This document shows, piece after piece, positions 44,757 to 56,200 of a stretch of 64,000 nucleotides of DNA (position 1 is its first letter; every line of letters begins with the position of its first letter). Origin of the DNA: Deltaproteobacteria bacterium (lineage in GTDB: Bacteria > Myxococcota_C > UBA6777); NCBI GenBank assembly GCA_006226375.1, contig SBHC01000005.1, positions 248,001-312,000 on the forward strand, in the 5' to 3' direction. A program made the position numbers and the translations under genes. The notes under the pieces are model-generated. The model saw only the letters and a list, made by a program, of their open reading frames with translations. It did not search any database and was not told the origin of the DNA.

Positions 44757-47700
44757 GTGTCTGATAAGGACAAGAAATCGCTGTTTGGTATCTTTGGCGG
44801 GATCCTGGGTGGTGGAAAGGGCGTCAGCTCTGGTGAGATCAAAGACGCCCGGGCCGCAGTCAAGCGTGACCCGAACAGCTTGCGTAAGCGCCACAAACTC
44901 GCCGATTTGTACGCGAAAGCAGAACAAACTGGCAAAGCGATTGATACCTATCTCAAGCTGGCCGATGAATACATCGTACGAGAGTTCTTCCCCCAAGCGA
45001 TCGCTGTCTATCGGCAGGTGCTCAAGCTCAATCCAAACTTGTACGACGCCCAGCTAAAGTTGGCTGATGTACTCAATGACCAAGGTCGTCGCAGTGACGC
45101 TCTGGCAGAACTCCAAACGCTCGCTCTGCGCTACGAAAAATCAGGCGCGGTCCGGATGGCTGGTGACGTCATTCAGAAGATGATCGAGATTGATCCTGAA
45201 AACGTCACGCTGCGCATCAAGCTCGCGGAGCTGTACCTCAAGGTGTCTGAGCGCACCGCCTCTATCTACGAGTTCGAAAAAGCACTCCGCACATTGGGAG
45301 AGCAGGAGAACTGGCCCGACTACATCAAAGTCGCTGAGCGTATGCTGTTCTTAGAACCCGAACATCTTCATACTCTCAAGATGATCTCCAGATTGTACTT
45401 GGACGCTGGAGATCCAATGAAGGCCATTGTTAAGTTGCAACAGGCCTTCAAATTGGACCGCCGTGACCCTGACACGTTGGAACTCCTCGCAGACGCCTTC
45501 CAAAAGCTTGACCAACCGGCCAAGACGATCTCCGTGCTGGAAGAGTTGGCTGACGTGTATGCCGAACGTGGCATGACTGATGGCGCAGTAGAAGTGTACC
45601 AAGAGCTGCTTAAGCTCAACCCCAACAACCCTGTGTACGAAGAAAACATCAAGAAGATGGGTGGGACAGCTCGCCCGGCACCTCCTTCTTCCGCTTCCGT
45701 ACCTGCAGTGGAAGCGCCATCCGGCCCAGCAGTTGCGACCATCGGTAGTCCGACTCCAACAGCAACGCCTGTAGCGCCCCCAACTCCAGCAACTCCCGTG
45801 GAAGCCGTCGACTACGACAAAATGCTCGCTGACGCTGAAGTCTACCTCAAATACAACATGCAAGATCGGGTCAAAGAAGTCATTGACCAGGTTTTGGAGG
45901 TAGAACCTTATCACACAGGCGCGCTTGAGTTACGTGTTCAATTGTACCTGAGCCTTGAGCAATTTGCTCCCGCTGCAGGGGACTTGATGTTACTGGCCCG
46001 CCACGCCGATGGTCCAGAACAATCGCTGCACTACATTGAACGACTGCTGGAGTTGGATCAAGTTCCTGATGATCTGCAAGAAGAAGCCTACCAGCTCTCT
46101 ATACAGTTAAAATCTTCAGGCAGCCAACCGCCAACCAACGAGACCGCTCCTCCTCCGCCGATACCTGGAGCAGGTCCCGCGCTCGCGAGCGTGAGCCCAC
46201 CTTCTAGTATGGTGTCACCTCCGCCGGGCCTCCCCCCCCAAGCTCCACCTCCGATAGCAGCAGCACCGATGGAAGAGCCAGAAGAAATCGTTGTCGATAA
46301 CGACATTATCGTCGATGATATGATGGTGGATGATATTGTTGTTGTTGACGATGAGGAAGTGGTCCTTCTGGACGAGGCTTCCACCGTAAGTGACGACGAC
46401 ATCCTTATGGCAGACGAAGAGATCGAAGTTGTTGAGGAGATCGAAGTCATCGAAGAACTTGACGATGATGACATTGAGATCGTTGATGAAGTCGAGATCG
46501 TTGATGAAGTCGAAATCGTTGATGAAGACGTTGTGGTAGAGGATGCACCCGAAGAGCCAAAGACCAAGCCTAGCTTTGTTCTTCCGCCTCCTCCCTCGTT
46601 TGCACCACCTGCAGGTGGAGCAAAGCCGCCCGCTCCCCTCTTCTCTTCGCCATCGCCTTTTGCAAACTCACAAGCCAACAAAGAAAAAAGCGACGACCCG
46701 TTTGCCAAAGCGCTGCAGCGAGCCGGACAAAGCTCGGTTCCAGAAGAAGACGATCGCGACTACGCCTTTTTGAAAGGTCCTTTTGTTGTCGAAAAACCCG
46801 ATGACAAGGACGGCAGTCCTGGCTCGATGAACGACATGGAAGCAGCGGCTGCTCGGCTAGAGGCGATGCTTAAGGCCAAAGAGCACAGCGAAGCTGGTGG
46901 CGATGCTCCCAGCGAAGAGAACAGCGCACCAGCATCCACGCCTGCACCACTCCCTCCGCCGCCTTTTGCAGCCCCCAAAACGGATGTGAATAAGATTCCC
47001 CCTCCGTTTGCTTTGGCGACACCTCCCCCGGCACCAGTGGAAGAACCTGAAGAGAGTGTATCTTCGGCTTCGTTGGATGCACAAGATGGTGTTGTCGAAG
47101 AGCCAACGGTTCAACGCGCGGCCTTTGTTCCCGAGTTGGAAGACTCCGTCATTCCGGAAGAACCGACCGTGGAGCGTCAGGCATTTGTTCCAGACAGCGC
47201 GATCACACCCGTGACACCGACAGAGTTGCCTGTGAACGACGTCCCGACAACAGACAGTGCAGCCTTTGAAGAAGTCACAGCGACCGACATCCCCATCCAG
47301 CACGAAGTGCAGGTCACAGACTCCTTGGTCCTTGAGGCTCTCAACGAATCCTCTCCCTTCTCCGAAGAGTTTGAGCAAGCGTTTCGGTATGTGGAGCAAG
47401 GTGAACTTGAGTACGCTCTTGACATCTACCGCTCCATTCTCGCGCAAGATCCGAACAACGATGTGGCACGAAGCGGTGAGCAAGAAGTGCTGGGTCTCAT
47501 CGCGGCAAGCCAAGAGCAGACTCCCGCAGAGGAAGAAGAAAACCCACTGCTGGATATGGACCTCGACTCAGTCTTGGGCTCGTTCTCCGAACGTGACCGT
47601 GACCGTGCCGCTCAAGAGATCCACAACTTCACCAATGCCATCAAAGAAGAGTTTGGCTCCGACGAAGGAGAAGCTCACTTTGACCTTGGCATTGCCTACC

Positions 47701-48029
47701 ACGGAATGGGACTCTACAGTCAGGCTGTGGATGCCTTCCAAACGTGCATCAGCAGCAGCTACCGTTTGCACGACTCTTACAAGATGATTGGAGGTTGTTA
47801 CCTCTCTCAGCAACAGCTTGACCCGGCCTTGAGTGCCTACAAGCAAGCGCTGGAGGTTCCAGGGATTACAACCGAAGAACGTCAGGATACGTTGTTTGAG
47901 ATTGGGCACGCTTACGAACAAAACCAGCAGTACACCAAAGCGGTAGAGTACTACCATCAGGTTGCGCTTTTGGATGAGTCGTACCGGCAAGTGTCCACTC
48001 GATTGGAGCGCCTCCAAACCATGTTGTAG
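44757..48029 (+). CDS. Large TPR protein with acidic repeat linker, SgmX-like candidate
   Basis: GTG start at 44757 (AGAGG at proper spacing). The 1090-residue protein has an N-terminal TPR block (about 20-300, six or so repeats), a short Pro/Ala linker, a second TPR-like block (350-440), a long Pro-rich and very acidic linker with EIVDEV repeats (560-600) and paired motifs EEPTVQRAAFVPE / EEPTVERQAFVPD, then a C-terminal TPR block (860-1090). No transmembrane helix is seen. In Myxococcus the TPR protein SgmX recruits pilus activity to the leading pole via MglA; the domain order and place near pilQ/efp recall it, but homology is not proven here. It follows efp on the same strand. Confidence 0.88.
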   Translation: MSDKDKKSLFGIFGGILGGGKGVSSGEIKDARAAVKRDPNSLRKRHKLADLYAKAEQTGKAIDTYLKLADEYIVREFFPQAIAVYRQVLKLNPNLYDAQLKLADVLNDQGRRSDALAELQTLALRYEKSGAVRMAGDVIQKMIEIDPENVTLRIKLAELYLKVSERTASIYEFEKALRTLGEQENWPDYIKVAERMLFLEPEHLHTLKMISRLYLDAGDPMKAIVKLQQAFKLDRRDPDTLELLADAFQKLDQPAKTISVLEELADVYAERGMTDGAVEVYQELLKLNPNNPVYEENIKKMGGTARPAPPSSASVPAVEAPSGPAVATIGSPTPTATPVAPPTPATPVEAVDYDKMLADAEVYLKYNMQDRVKEVIDQVLEVEPYHTGALELRVQLYLSLEQFAPAAGDLMLLARHADGPEQSLHYIERLLELDQVPDDLQEEAYQLSIQLKSSGSQPPTNETAPPPPIPGAGPALASVSPPSSMVSPPPGLPPQAPPPIAAAPMEEPEEIVVDNDIIVDDMMVDDIVVVDDEEVVLLDEASTVSDDDILMADEEIEVVEEIEVIEELDDDDIEIVDEVEIVDEVEIVDEDVVVEDAPEEPKTKPSFVLPPPPSFAPPAGGAKPPAPLFSSPSPFANSQANKEKSDDPFAKALQRAGQSSVPEEDDRDYAFLKGPFVVEKPDDKDGSPGSMNDMEAAAARLEAMLKAKEHSEAGGDAPSEENSAPASTPAPLPPPPFAAPKTDVNKIPPPFALATPPPAPVEEPEESVSSASLDAQDGVVEEPTVQRAAFVPELEDSVIPEEPTVERQAFVPDSAITPVTPTELPVNDVPTTDSAAFEEVTATDIPIQHEVQVTDSLVLEALNESSPFSEEFEQAFRYVEQGELEYALDIYRSILAQDPNNDVARSGEQEVLGLIAASQEQTPAEEEENPLLDMDLDSVLGSFSERDRDRAAQEIHNFTNAIKEEFGSDEGEAHFDLGIAYHGMGLYSQAVDAFQTCISSSYRLHDSYKMIGGCYLSQQQLDPALSAYKQALEVPGITTEERQDTLFEIGHAYEQNQQYTKAVEYYHQVALLDESYRQVSTRLERLQTML
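46476..46529 (+). repeat. 18-bp tandem coding repeat (three units)
   Basis: GAGATCGTTGATGAAGTC repeats at 46476-46493 and 46494-46511, with a close third copy at 46512-46529, coding EIVDEV units of the acidic linker. Confidence 0.9.
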
Positions 48030-48142
48030 TGGCGCTCCAAGCCATCCCTCTTTCTGCACCATAGAGAAGGAGGCTAGAGAGTAGCTTCAACACCCTGCGC
48101 TTCGTTCCTTTCTGCTGTCTCTTGAAGGCAAGTTCACCCATC

Positions 48143-49351
48143 ATGAACATTGAATGCCAGTTTTGCCAAACCCGCTTTCGTGTTCCTCAGGAAAAGATAC
48201 CACCTGCGGGCACTCTGGTTCGGTGTTCAAGCTGCCGTGCAACGTTTTGGGTGAACGCCCCTTCCCACGATGCATCTTCAGCGCCCCCTCCTGCCCCAGC
48301 AACACCACCGCCGTCCTCGCTTCCGAAAAGCAACTCGGACAGTTGGTGGGAAATGCCTCCCATGAGCCCGAGCGAAGCCACTGCCATCCAGCGCAACCCC
48401 TTGGCTCAAGACAGCTGGTTGGATCTTCCAAACGTTGAAGAGGACGACAACCAAAACAACAGCGAAGCGTTTGAACCCAAACCAACGCAGCGAACAGAGC
48501 CTCCCCCATCAGCTCAATCCAAGCCCAAGTCATCAATCCTTCCCGACAGCTTTAGCCCTGCACAAGAGGACGGCCCAACCAAACTGACTTCCAGCCCTTT
48601 TGCTGAAGCTGAAAAAGAAGAAGAAGAAGCGCTTGGAGTACAGCGGCGTCCCTTGGGCAAGCTTAAGCTCACCCCTGAAGCATCGCAGCCGCTGGAAGAT
48701 ACCGGCTCTCCCAGTATGGAGTTCTTGCTTCGAGATCGACTGAAGCAGCGCCAAGAGCTTTGGTACACTCTCATTCCACTGACGCTCCGAATGCTCGTGC
48801 TGGTTGGCTTTGTTGTCCTTTTTGCCTGGCTCTGGACCTCACTGGATCGAGGCTCCTTTGCTTCCAGCAACCTGGGATGGGCTCCCATCAGTCAAACATT
48901 TTTCGGAGAGCACTCTCCCTGGAAGTTTAGAACGGTTCGTCAACAATGGCGCCGCGTCGGCAAACGCCCCGTGCTTGTCTTGCGTGGAACGCTGGAACAC
49001 AACAGCAAGAAACCGCAACAACAGCCCCGCATCGTCATCACTTACAACGAAAAGGGCAAAGCCAAACGCTCACCCTTGATGGCCTGTTGCGCAGTAGCCA
49101 AAGCTTCTCATCTGAAAGCGCTGCATTCCGTATCTAGTGTTCGTCAGTGGCAACGAGCCCCGTCGTCCAAGCGCGTCACGACTCTTTCCGCCAACAAAGC
49201 TGTTCCCTTCACACTTCTGTGGCTTCCTCCAAAAGGAATACAATCCTTCAAGCTGCGTGTTGTCCCCTCGAAAGCCAGGCCACCACAACGTCGTCGCCCC
49301 GTCGAGCGTGATGAGTTCGACAGCGACGACGACGATGACGACGATGACTGA
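48143..49351 (+). CDS. MJ0042 zinc-ribbon / DUF3426 membrane protein
   Basis: Start at ATG 48143 (a TTG at 48122 is possible). The 402-residue protein begins with a zinc ribbon of the MJ0042 type (MNIECQFCQTRFRVP ... LVRCSSC), followed by a Pro/Ser-rich linker, one transmembrane helix near residue 225 (LRMLVLVGFVVLFAWLW) and a DUF3426-like periplasmic domain (RPVLVLRGTLEHNSKK, LLWLPPKGIQSFKL). The end is poly-Asp (DSDDDDDDDD) after an Arg-rich stretch. Proteins of this architecture are common in Myxococcota and other deltaproteobacteria; function unknown. Likely in one unit with the TPR gene before it. Confidence 0.85.
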   Translation: MNIECQFCQTRFRVPQEKIPPAGTLVRCSSCRATFWVNAPSHDASSAPPPAPATPPPSSLPKSNSDSWWEMPPMSPSEATAIQRNPLAQDSWLDLPNVEEDDNQNNSEAFEPKPTQRTEPPPSAQSKPKSSILPDSFSPAQEDGPTKLTSSPFAEAEKEEEEALGVQRRPLGKLKLTPEASQPLEDTGSPSMEFLLRDRLKQRQELWYTLIPLTLRMLVLVGFVVLFAWLWTSLDRGSFASSNLGWAPISQTFFGEHSPWKFRTVRQQWRRVGKRPVLVLRGTLEHNSKKPQQQPRIVITYNEKGKAKRSPLMACCAVAKASHLKALHSVSSVRQWQRAPSSKRVTTLSANKAVPFTLLWLPPKGIQSFKLRVVPSKARPPQRRRPVERDEFDSDDDDDDDD

Positions 49352-49366
49352 GAGGCAGCAGGAAAC

Positions 49367-50236
49367 TTGGCAGACACAAGAACTCCCAAAGAGAACGCAC
49401 TCGAAGCCTTTGCTATGCTCAAGCAAAGAACGGGTGCTATCCGAGAGCGGGCCATGCGGCGTGAGCTGTTGGGTGAGACCCTCAACCAGCTAGCACCTGC
49501 CAGCCAGGCCGAGTTGCTGCAGCTCATTGTAAAAGAAAGCGCCCGTGGCACCGACGCAATCCCCCTGCTCACTGCGTTTCAAGACCTGCCCAAAGCAACA
49601 CACCAGCTGTCGTATGAGCAGGTCCGCTTGATTTACGCAGAAGCAGAGCAGCAAGGTTATACACAGGTCCAGAGGCTGTTGTTGATTTCGCAGTCCAACC
49701 GGAACAAACCTGCTGTGCTGAAAGGCCACCCTTCCTTGAGCGGCACCTCCTTGGGAATGCGCAAATACATGGCCCGCAAGCCCAACCCAGGCATGTTGGA
49801 GAAGCTCCTTCTGGATCCTGACCCCACAGTCATTCGCAATCTTCTCCGCAACCCACGCATCACAGAGCGTGAAGTGCTCAAGATCTGCTCGCGACGCCCC
49901 AACCACCCTGAAGTCCTTGAAGAAGTCGCCAACAGCAGCAAATGGTCCACGAGGTACCAAGTCAAACTTGCCCTCGTACAAAATCCCTATACACCTTCCA
50001 CCGTATCGTTGCCTTTGCTTCCGCAGCTCAACACTCCCCACCTCGAACGCATCGCAAGTATGGACAACCTGCCCCCGCAGGTACTTTACATGGCCGAAGA
50101 AGTCCTCAAAAACCGCAACGATGACCCCGAAGAAGTCCTCGACCTCAGCGAGTTGGCTGCCCTTGACGAAGCGGAGCTGCCTTTTGCGAGTACGCTCAAC
50201 CTCTCCGTCCAACCTGCCGGTGAGCACGAAGGCTGA
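49367..50236 (+). CDS. Helical-repeat protein, function unknown
   Basis: TTG start at 49367 with AGGAA upstream, 16 bp after the previous stop. The 289-residue protein is all-helical and from about 150 to 245 has short repeats of leucine-rich-variant or HEAT type (LLLDPDPTVIRNLLRNPRIT, LALVQNPYTPSTV), ending in an acidic tail. It is presumably a protein-binding scaffold. The close spacing to the zinc-ribbon/DUF3426 gene suggests co-transcription. No named family is recognised. Confidence 0.8.
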   Translation: MADTRTPKENALEAFAMLKQRTGAIRERAMRRELLGETLNQLAPASQAELLQLIVKESARGTDAIPLLTAFQDLPKATHQLSYEQVRLIYAEAEQQGYTQVQRLLLISQSNRNKPAVLKGHPSLSGTSLGMRKYMARKPNPGMLEKLLLDPDPTVIRNLLRNPRITEREVLKICSRRPNHPEVLEEVANSSKWSTRYQVKLALVQNPYTPSTVSLPLLPQLNTPHLERIASMDNLPPQVLYMAEEVLKNRNDDPEEVLDLSELAALDEAELPFASTLNLSVQPAGEHEG

Positions 50237-50237
50237 C

Positions 50238-53200
50238 CTACGAGGCGAAACGACGCCGTCGTCGCAACCAGAGTCCGAATCCAGCGACAAACAACCACAG
50301 CCCCCAACCCAACCAAGGCACAGAAGAAGGAGCCCCTGTTGAACACTGACAACCTTGCTGGGTCGGTGTGGACTCACGGATCTGTACAACAATGGATGTT
50401 GGAATGGACTGAGCCAGGCTATCCGACACCTGAAGCTGGAACCGATAAATACCCTCTTCCGTCGCTCGAACCTTAAGAATCTTGGACTCTGTATCCTTCA
50501 GGGAAAGGGGTGGCCCTGACAATTGCTTCCAGGAATAGGTGAGCGAGTCACCGTCCAGATCTGAGCTGGACGATCCGTCAAGAATCAGCTCTTGCCCTAC
50601 CACAGCTTGGCCTCCCACCTCGATTAAAGCAACAGGAGGCTGGTTGGTGCCGTTCACTCGCACCGTGACGGTCGATTCCAACGATGTCGCTTTCCCATCA
50701 TCCACCCGCAAGCCAAACACATACCTCGAGATGGTCGAATCTTTGGCTGTAAAGCTCGGATGCGCCGGGTCAGTCAGGTTCAACGTGATCTGTCGGTCCA
50801 TTGGCTCGATCAAACGCCACTGGTATTGGAGTTTGTCGCCGCTGTCCAGATCGTAGCTCGCCGAGCCATCCAAGGACACGCTCTGCCCAAGGCGGACTGT
50901 TTGATCGCTTCCAGCGTTGGCGTAAGGCATCTTGTTCACATCATCGTTGACAACCACGTCCACATACGAAGGCTTGCTCCAAGCGATGCCGTCGTAGACT
51001 TCCAGAGAGAATCGTAAGATCCCATATGTAACCGGCAAGAACGATGGCTTGACCGAATCCGGGTTTTGCAACAAGACCGGAAAACCAGAGACTTGCCGCC
51101 ACCGAAAGCGCAGTTGACTGTTGTCAGAGGCATCAGGATCATAGCTCTTGGAGCCATCAAGAATCACGACCTGCCCTGCGTTGCGGCTGTTGTCACCAAC
51201 AAAGGACTCTCCCGCCTGGGCAATCGGGGGTTTGTTTGTGCTCACGTTGGTCAGAACCTGCACCAGCACAGGAGCACTGACAGGACCACTCCCTTGCACA
51301 GTCAGTTGAAAGAGAAGCGGCGAAGGACTCAACACAAAGAACGAAGGGCGCGCGGACTTTCCATCTCGAAGTTCAGCCAAAGCCCCATGGAGTTGTTTCC
51401 ATGCAAAGGAAAGCTGCGCTCCTGAAGGATCCACGCTTTGTGAGGCATCAAGCTGAAACCATGTCTCCTGGGTTGCGTAGGTCGAGATCACACGCGCGAT
51501 GGGCAGCTGCGCTCCGGCTCCCGCTCCTTGCACGGCAATGCCCCAGACCTCCTGTTTGGAAATGTAGGTGAGATTGCGTACAACCAGCCCTACTTCGTAA
51601 TAGCCTGGCTTTGTTGCAACAAACGAAGTCGTCACAGCGTTGGGGGTGGACAACGTTGCACCCTCTGGCCCTGAAACAATAGACCACTGGAACTTGATCG
51701 TTTCTTTGTTTGTTGTATCAGACAAATTCTGGCTACGGCTTGCATCAAGCTCCAACGACTGGCCCACGTTACCCTCACGAGGTCCGACAATCACCGCGTA
51801 GGGCACAAACACATTTTGCGCGATTTCATGAACAACCACCTCAGTCATCGTTGTCGAAGATTCGGGCCTCTCAAAAGCAGGACGATCCTCTGTCACTGTG
51901 AGAGCAAACCGATAAACCCCCGGACGCTGTGGGGAGAAGCGTAGAGATGATGCGCTTGATGACCAGTTCCGCTGTTCAATGTTGTCAATCCAAAGCTTCC
52001 AAGAGAACAGCAACTTGTCTCCGTTGGTATCGACGCTTTGGGTGCCATCCAGGAGCACATCCTCGCCCACTTCTCCAGCCAGAGGCGCCCAAACCTGAGC
52101 CAGAGGCGCCACGTTGCGCACCACAACCTGGACGAAGCCAGGGGCGCTCTTTTTCCCTTCTTTCTCCACCACCAACGAGAACACATACGTACCTGAGTTC
52201 CGAAGGATGACCTTAATTTGGGCACGGGTTGGGTTGGCGATATCAACGGAGGCAGGCCCCTGAACCAGTCGCCATTGGTATTTCAAACCGACCGTTAAAC
52301 CGTTGGCGTCCTGGCTTTTTTCACCATTCAGCACGATCTCACCGGGCGCGACTTGTTGGTTGTCTCCTGGGATAGCGATAGGGACATCTTCGTTGGTTCC
52401 CACCTCAAGGGAGAAGAGCATGTGATCGTTGGCAGCCCCATCAGAGACCCTTAACTCTACAGGATGGAGCCCGACATCTTGAGCCTTGGGCTCCCAGGTC
52501 AGCGCCACCAGAAACACAGAACTGGGCTGCGCGCCTCCGGCTCCTGTGCTCACTTGAGCCTGCAAACCGTTCGGCGCACGCAACAAATTCACAAACAAGT
52601 TTTGTGTGTTGGGGTCAGGGTCCTCGACCACCAGCACGCATTTGTACGATGTATCGACAGCCGTTTGTGTACACGGCACAGACAAAAAACGAGGCGCGTC
52701 ATTGGTGTTGTTCACGGTTAAGGTGAAGGTTTGTGTCACGCTAGCACCGTGCTCGTCTTGCACTTGCACCGACACTTCTGCCTGGCCAACGTCCTGATTC
52801 CCAGGAGTCCACCACAACCAACCATCCAACGCTCCGATGCTCATACCCGAGGGGCCACGTAGCAGCTGGTAGTGCAGACGAGAACCCGAGTCTGGGTCTT
52901 CCGCACGGACGGAGTAACCAAAAACTTGCCCCTCTGTCGCTTGCAATGGTGGACTGGATACGATCTGGGGAGGGCGATTGTCAGCCTCCACCTGGAGTTG
53001 AAAGGTTTGCGTATCAAACGCGCCTGCAGCATCCACAACGCGAACGCGCACCAACACGATACGCCCCGCATCGTTGGAGGACGGCGTCCACTGCAACAAA
53101 CCAGACGATGAATCCAAGACCATCCCGGTGGGGGCTTGTTGCATAACCCAACGAATCTTGTCACCGGGGTCAGGGTCTTGGGCGTTTAAGCTGTACTGAA

Positions 53201-56200
53201 ACATCTGCCCTGGCGTTGCGCGCTGCGTAGGCACAGAGACGATTCGAGGAGGGTCGTTGCGATTCTGCACCTCTACAGTCCATGTTGCCTGCAACGAGCC
53301 GCCGCGACCGTCACGCACAACCACAGCGATGGTATGAGAGCCCACCTGCTCTGCACTTGGCATCCAAACGAGTAGACCTGAACGAGGCTGAATGGTCACG
53401 CCCGGTGGGGCTGCAAGCAAGCTGTACGTGAGCGGGTCTTTGTCGAGATCAGCCGCCTGCAGCGCGACCTGGTACGATTGTCCTTCGTTGATTTTCACCG
53501 TGGTTGTCGGGGGCGCCACCGTCCAGGTAGGGGCGCGATTGTTCGCAGAGACATGCACCGTGAAAAACTGTCGGCCGACTGCTCCCCGCTGGTCAACCAC
53601 TTCCACCCACACCAAGAAGAACCCGTTGGCATGTTCGGCTCCAGGCAACCACTGAATCGTTCTGGTTTGAGAATCCAGGGTCATCTGGTTTTGAATTTTC
53701 AGCGCCAGAGGCTTCTCCACCAGCCTGATCGTAGGAATGGTGTCATTCTCTGCGTCTTGAATTTGCAGCGTGTAGGAATACAACTTGCCTACAGTCGCCC
53801 CCAGAGGGGGTTCTGACACCACAACGGGAGCTGTGTTTCTATCTTCCACTTGCAATGTAAACGTTTGACTGGCGCTTTTCCCTTGCGAGTCTTGCACACG
53901 CCACACGACAGCATGAGAACCCACATCCTTGGACCCAGGCGTCCATTGCAACAAGCCACTTTGGGGATGCAATGTCATACCGTTGGGTCCTTTCAACAAC
54001 TGATAGGAGAGGAGATCACCAGGGTTGGGGTCAACGGCTTGCAGTTGCACTGCAAACACCTCGCCCTCCTTCACCGTCATGGTCGTTGAAGTCGACTTAA
54101 TCGACGGTGGTTGGTTGCTTTGGTGAACCTGCAGTTGAAAGGATTGTTCAGCAGAGAGTCCACCCAAGCGGTCGGTGACCTGCACCTTAACCAAGTGGGA
54201 GCCGACGTCTTTGTCCTCGGGGCTCCAAGTGATGATGCCTCGCTGTGCATCCACAGACATTCCCGAAGGTGCTTGGGTTAATGTCCAACGCAGCGTCGCA
54301 CGATCACCGGCATCCTGGTCTACGGCACGAACGGCGTACGAATACGCAGCGCCGCTGAATGCTTCAAGTTGGGGCACACTAACAATCTGAGGCGGATGGT
54401 TGATGGGCTTAACCTTGAGGCTGGTTTGCCACCACACCACGCCTCCTTTTTCATCGCTAACCCGAAGCTTCACAGTCCACGTGCCTTGCTGCCAAAACGC
54501 TGGCGTCCAGCGGATTTCCTGGCTCGCACTATCCACAGTGAGACCTTCAGGACCTTCTACCAACACAAGGGAGACTTTGTCCCCATCAGGATCTTTGGCT
54601 TCGACCTTCCAAACAAAGGGCTTGCCTTCCTCAACATCGATCTGCTCCGGCTTCTTGACCTGGGGTGGACGGTTTTCGCCGGTGACAACCTTGATGGAAA
54701 ACTTTTGCTCAGCGACACCGCCCTGACCGTCTGAGACCTGAACGACCACAGGGATTTCACTGCGCTGAGCGTCGTCAGCCGTAGGTTGCCAAACCAGCAC
54801 AGCGACAGCGCGTCGAGAGCCTAGGCTTCGAGTCCCCAGCACGTCGGTGTCTGCGGTCTGCCAGACGACAGACACACCTTGTTGCTGCAGTGTCATGCCT
54901 GCAGGGCCCTGCACAGAGAAGATCAGAGTGTCGGCGGACTGCAAACCGTCCGGATCATGAGCAATCACACGGTACAGATACGGCTGACCAACGCTGGCCC
55001 AACGCAAAGGCTGCGACACAATCAGAGGCAGAGAATTCTGAGGTTTCACCCGCACAACAAAAGCCTGGGAAGTGGCAGCCCCCCGACCATCCACCACTTC
55101 CATAACCACGCGATGAGAGCCGACATCGTTGCGCTGAGGAATCCACCGGATCAAGCCCGTCGCTCTCTCCACCTCCATCGTGGCAGGGTGTTCGACCAGA
55201 CGAAACCAAGGAGCAGGACTGGCGCCATCCTTGTCCTCCACGGTGGGCTGGTACGTATAAAGCTGCCCTTGCGTGACTTCTGTTGGGGGTTGTGAGGTCC
55301 ACACCGGTGGATCGTTGGAATCTTCCACAACAATCTGAAACGACTGCTGCGTACTAGCCCCCTGACGGTCACTGACCGACACGATCACATCATGGGCTTT
55401 GACCAAGGCCTGGTCTTGAGGCAACCACACAATCAGGCCGGTTGCGGGATCAATGGTCATCCCTGACGGTGCTTGTTGCAGTGCGTAGCGAAGAGGCTCT
55501 TTGTCAGGGTCAACGGCATGAACAGCGTAACGGTAAAGAGCCCCCTGTTTGGCCCGGTTCACAGGAGAAGACTGAATGACAGGAGCATCGTTCTGGTTGG
55601 TCACAAGAAGCGAGAAACGCTCCCACACCACGCCCCCTTTTTGATCCGCAACTCGAACAGCCACAGCGTGCTTGCCAACATCATCAGCACCTGGAGTCCA
55701 CTGAAGCTCCACAGAGTCCTTGGTCGACGAGGTGTTGAGGTTCATCCCCGACGGAGCCTGAAACAACGAGAAGCTCAGGCTTTCCCCCTCATCGTCCTTG
55801 GCTTGCAAGATGTAACGGAACAGCTTGCCCTGCTCCACAACGACTGGTGGTTCGGAGGTGATCAAAGGAATGTTATTGGTTTTGACGACATCAATGGCCC
55901 ACTGTTGGATTGTCTGTCGACCTGTACCATCTTCCACTTCCACAGACACATTAACGCGTCCAACCTGCTGGGGAAGCCATCGAACAACACCCTCTGCAGA
56001 CACCACCATATCCTTGGGACCGGAGAGCAGCTGGTACTTCAAGACGCTTCCAGGGTCGGGGTCCATGGCCCGAATCGGATACACGTAAGGACGTCCGACT
56101 GTTGCTCCCACCAACGGTTGTGAAAGAAACCGCGGCGCCTGCTCCACATTCTGCACCTCAAGAACAAACGACTGCTGCGTGGAAGCCCCCTGATTGTCTA

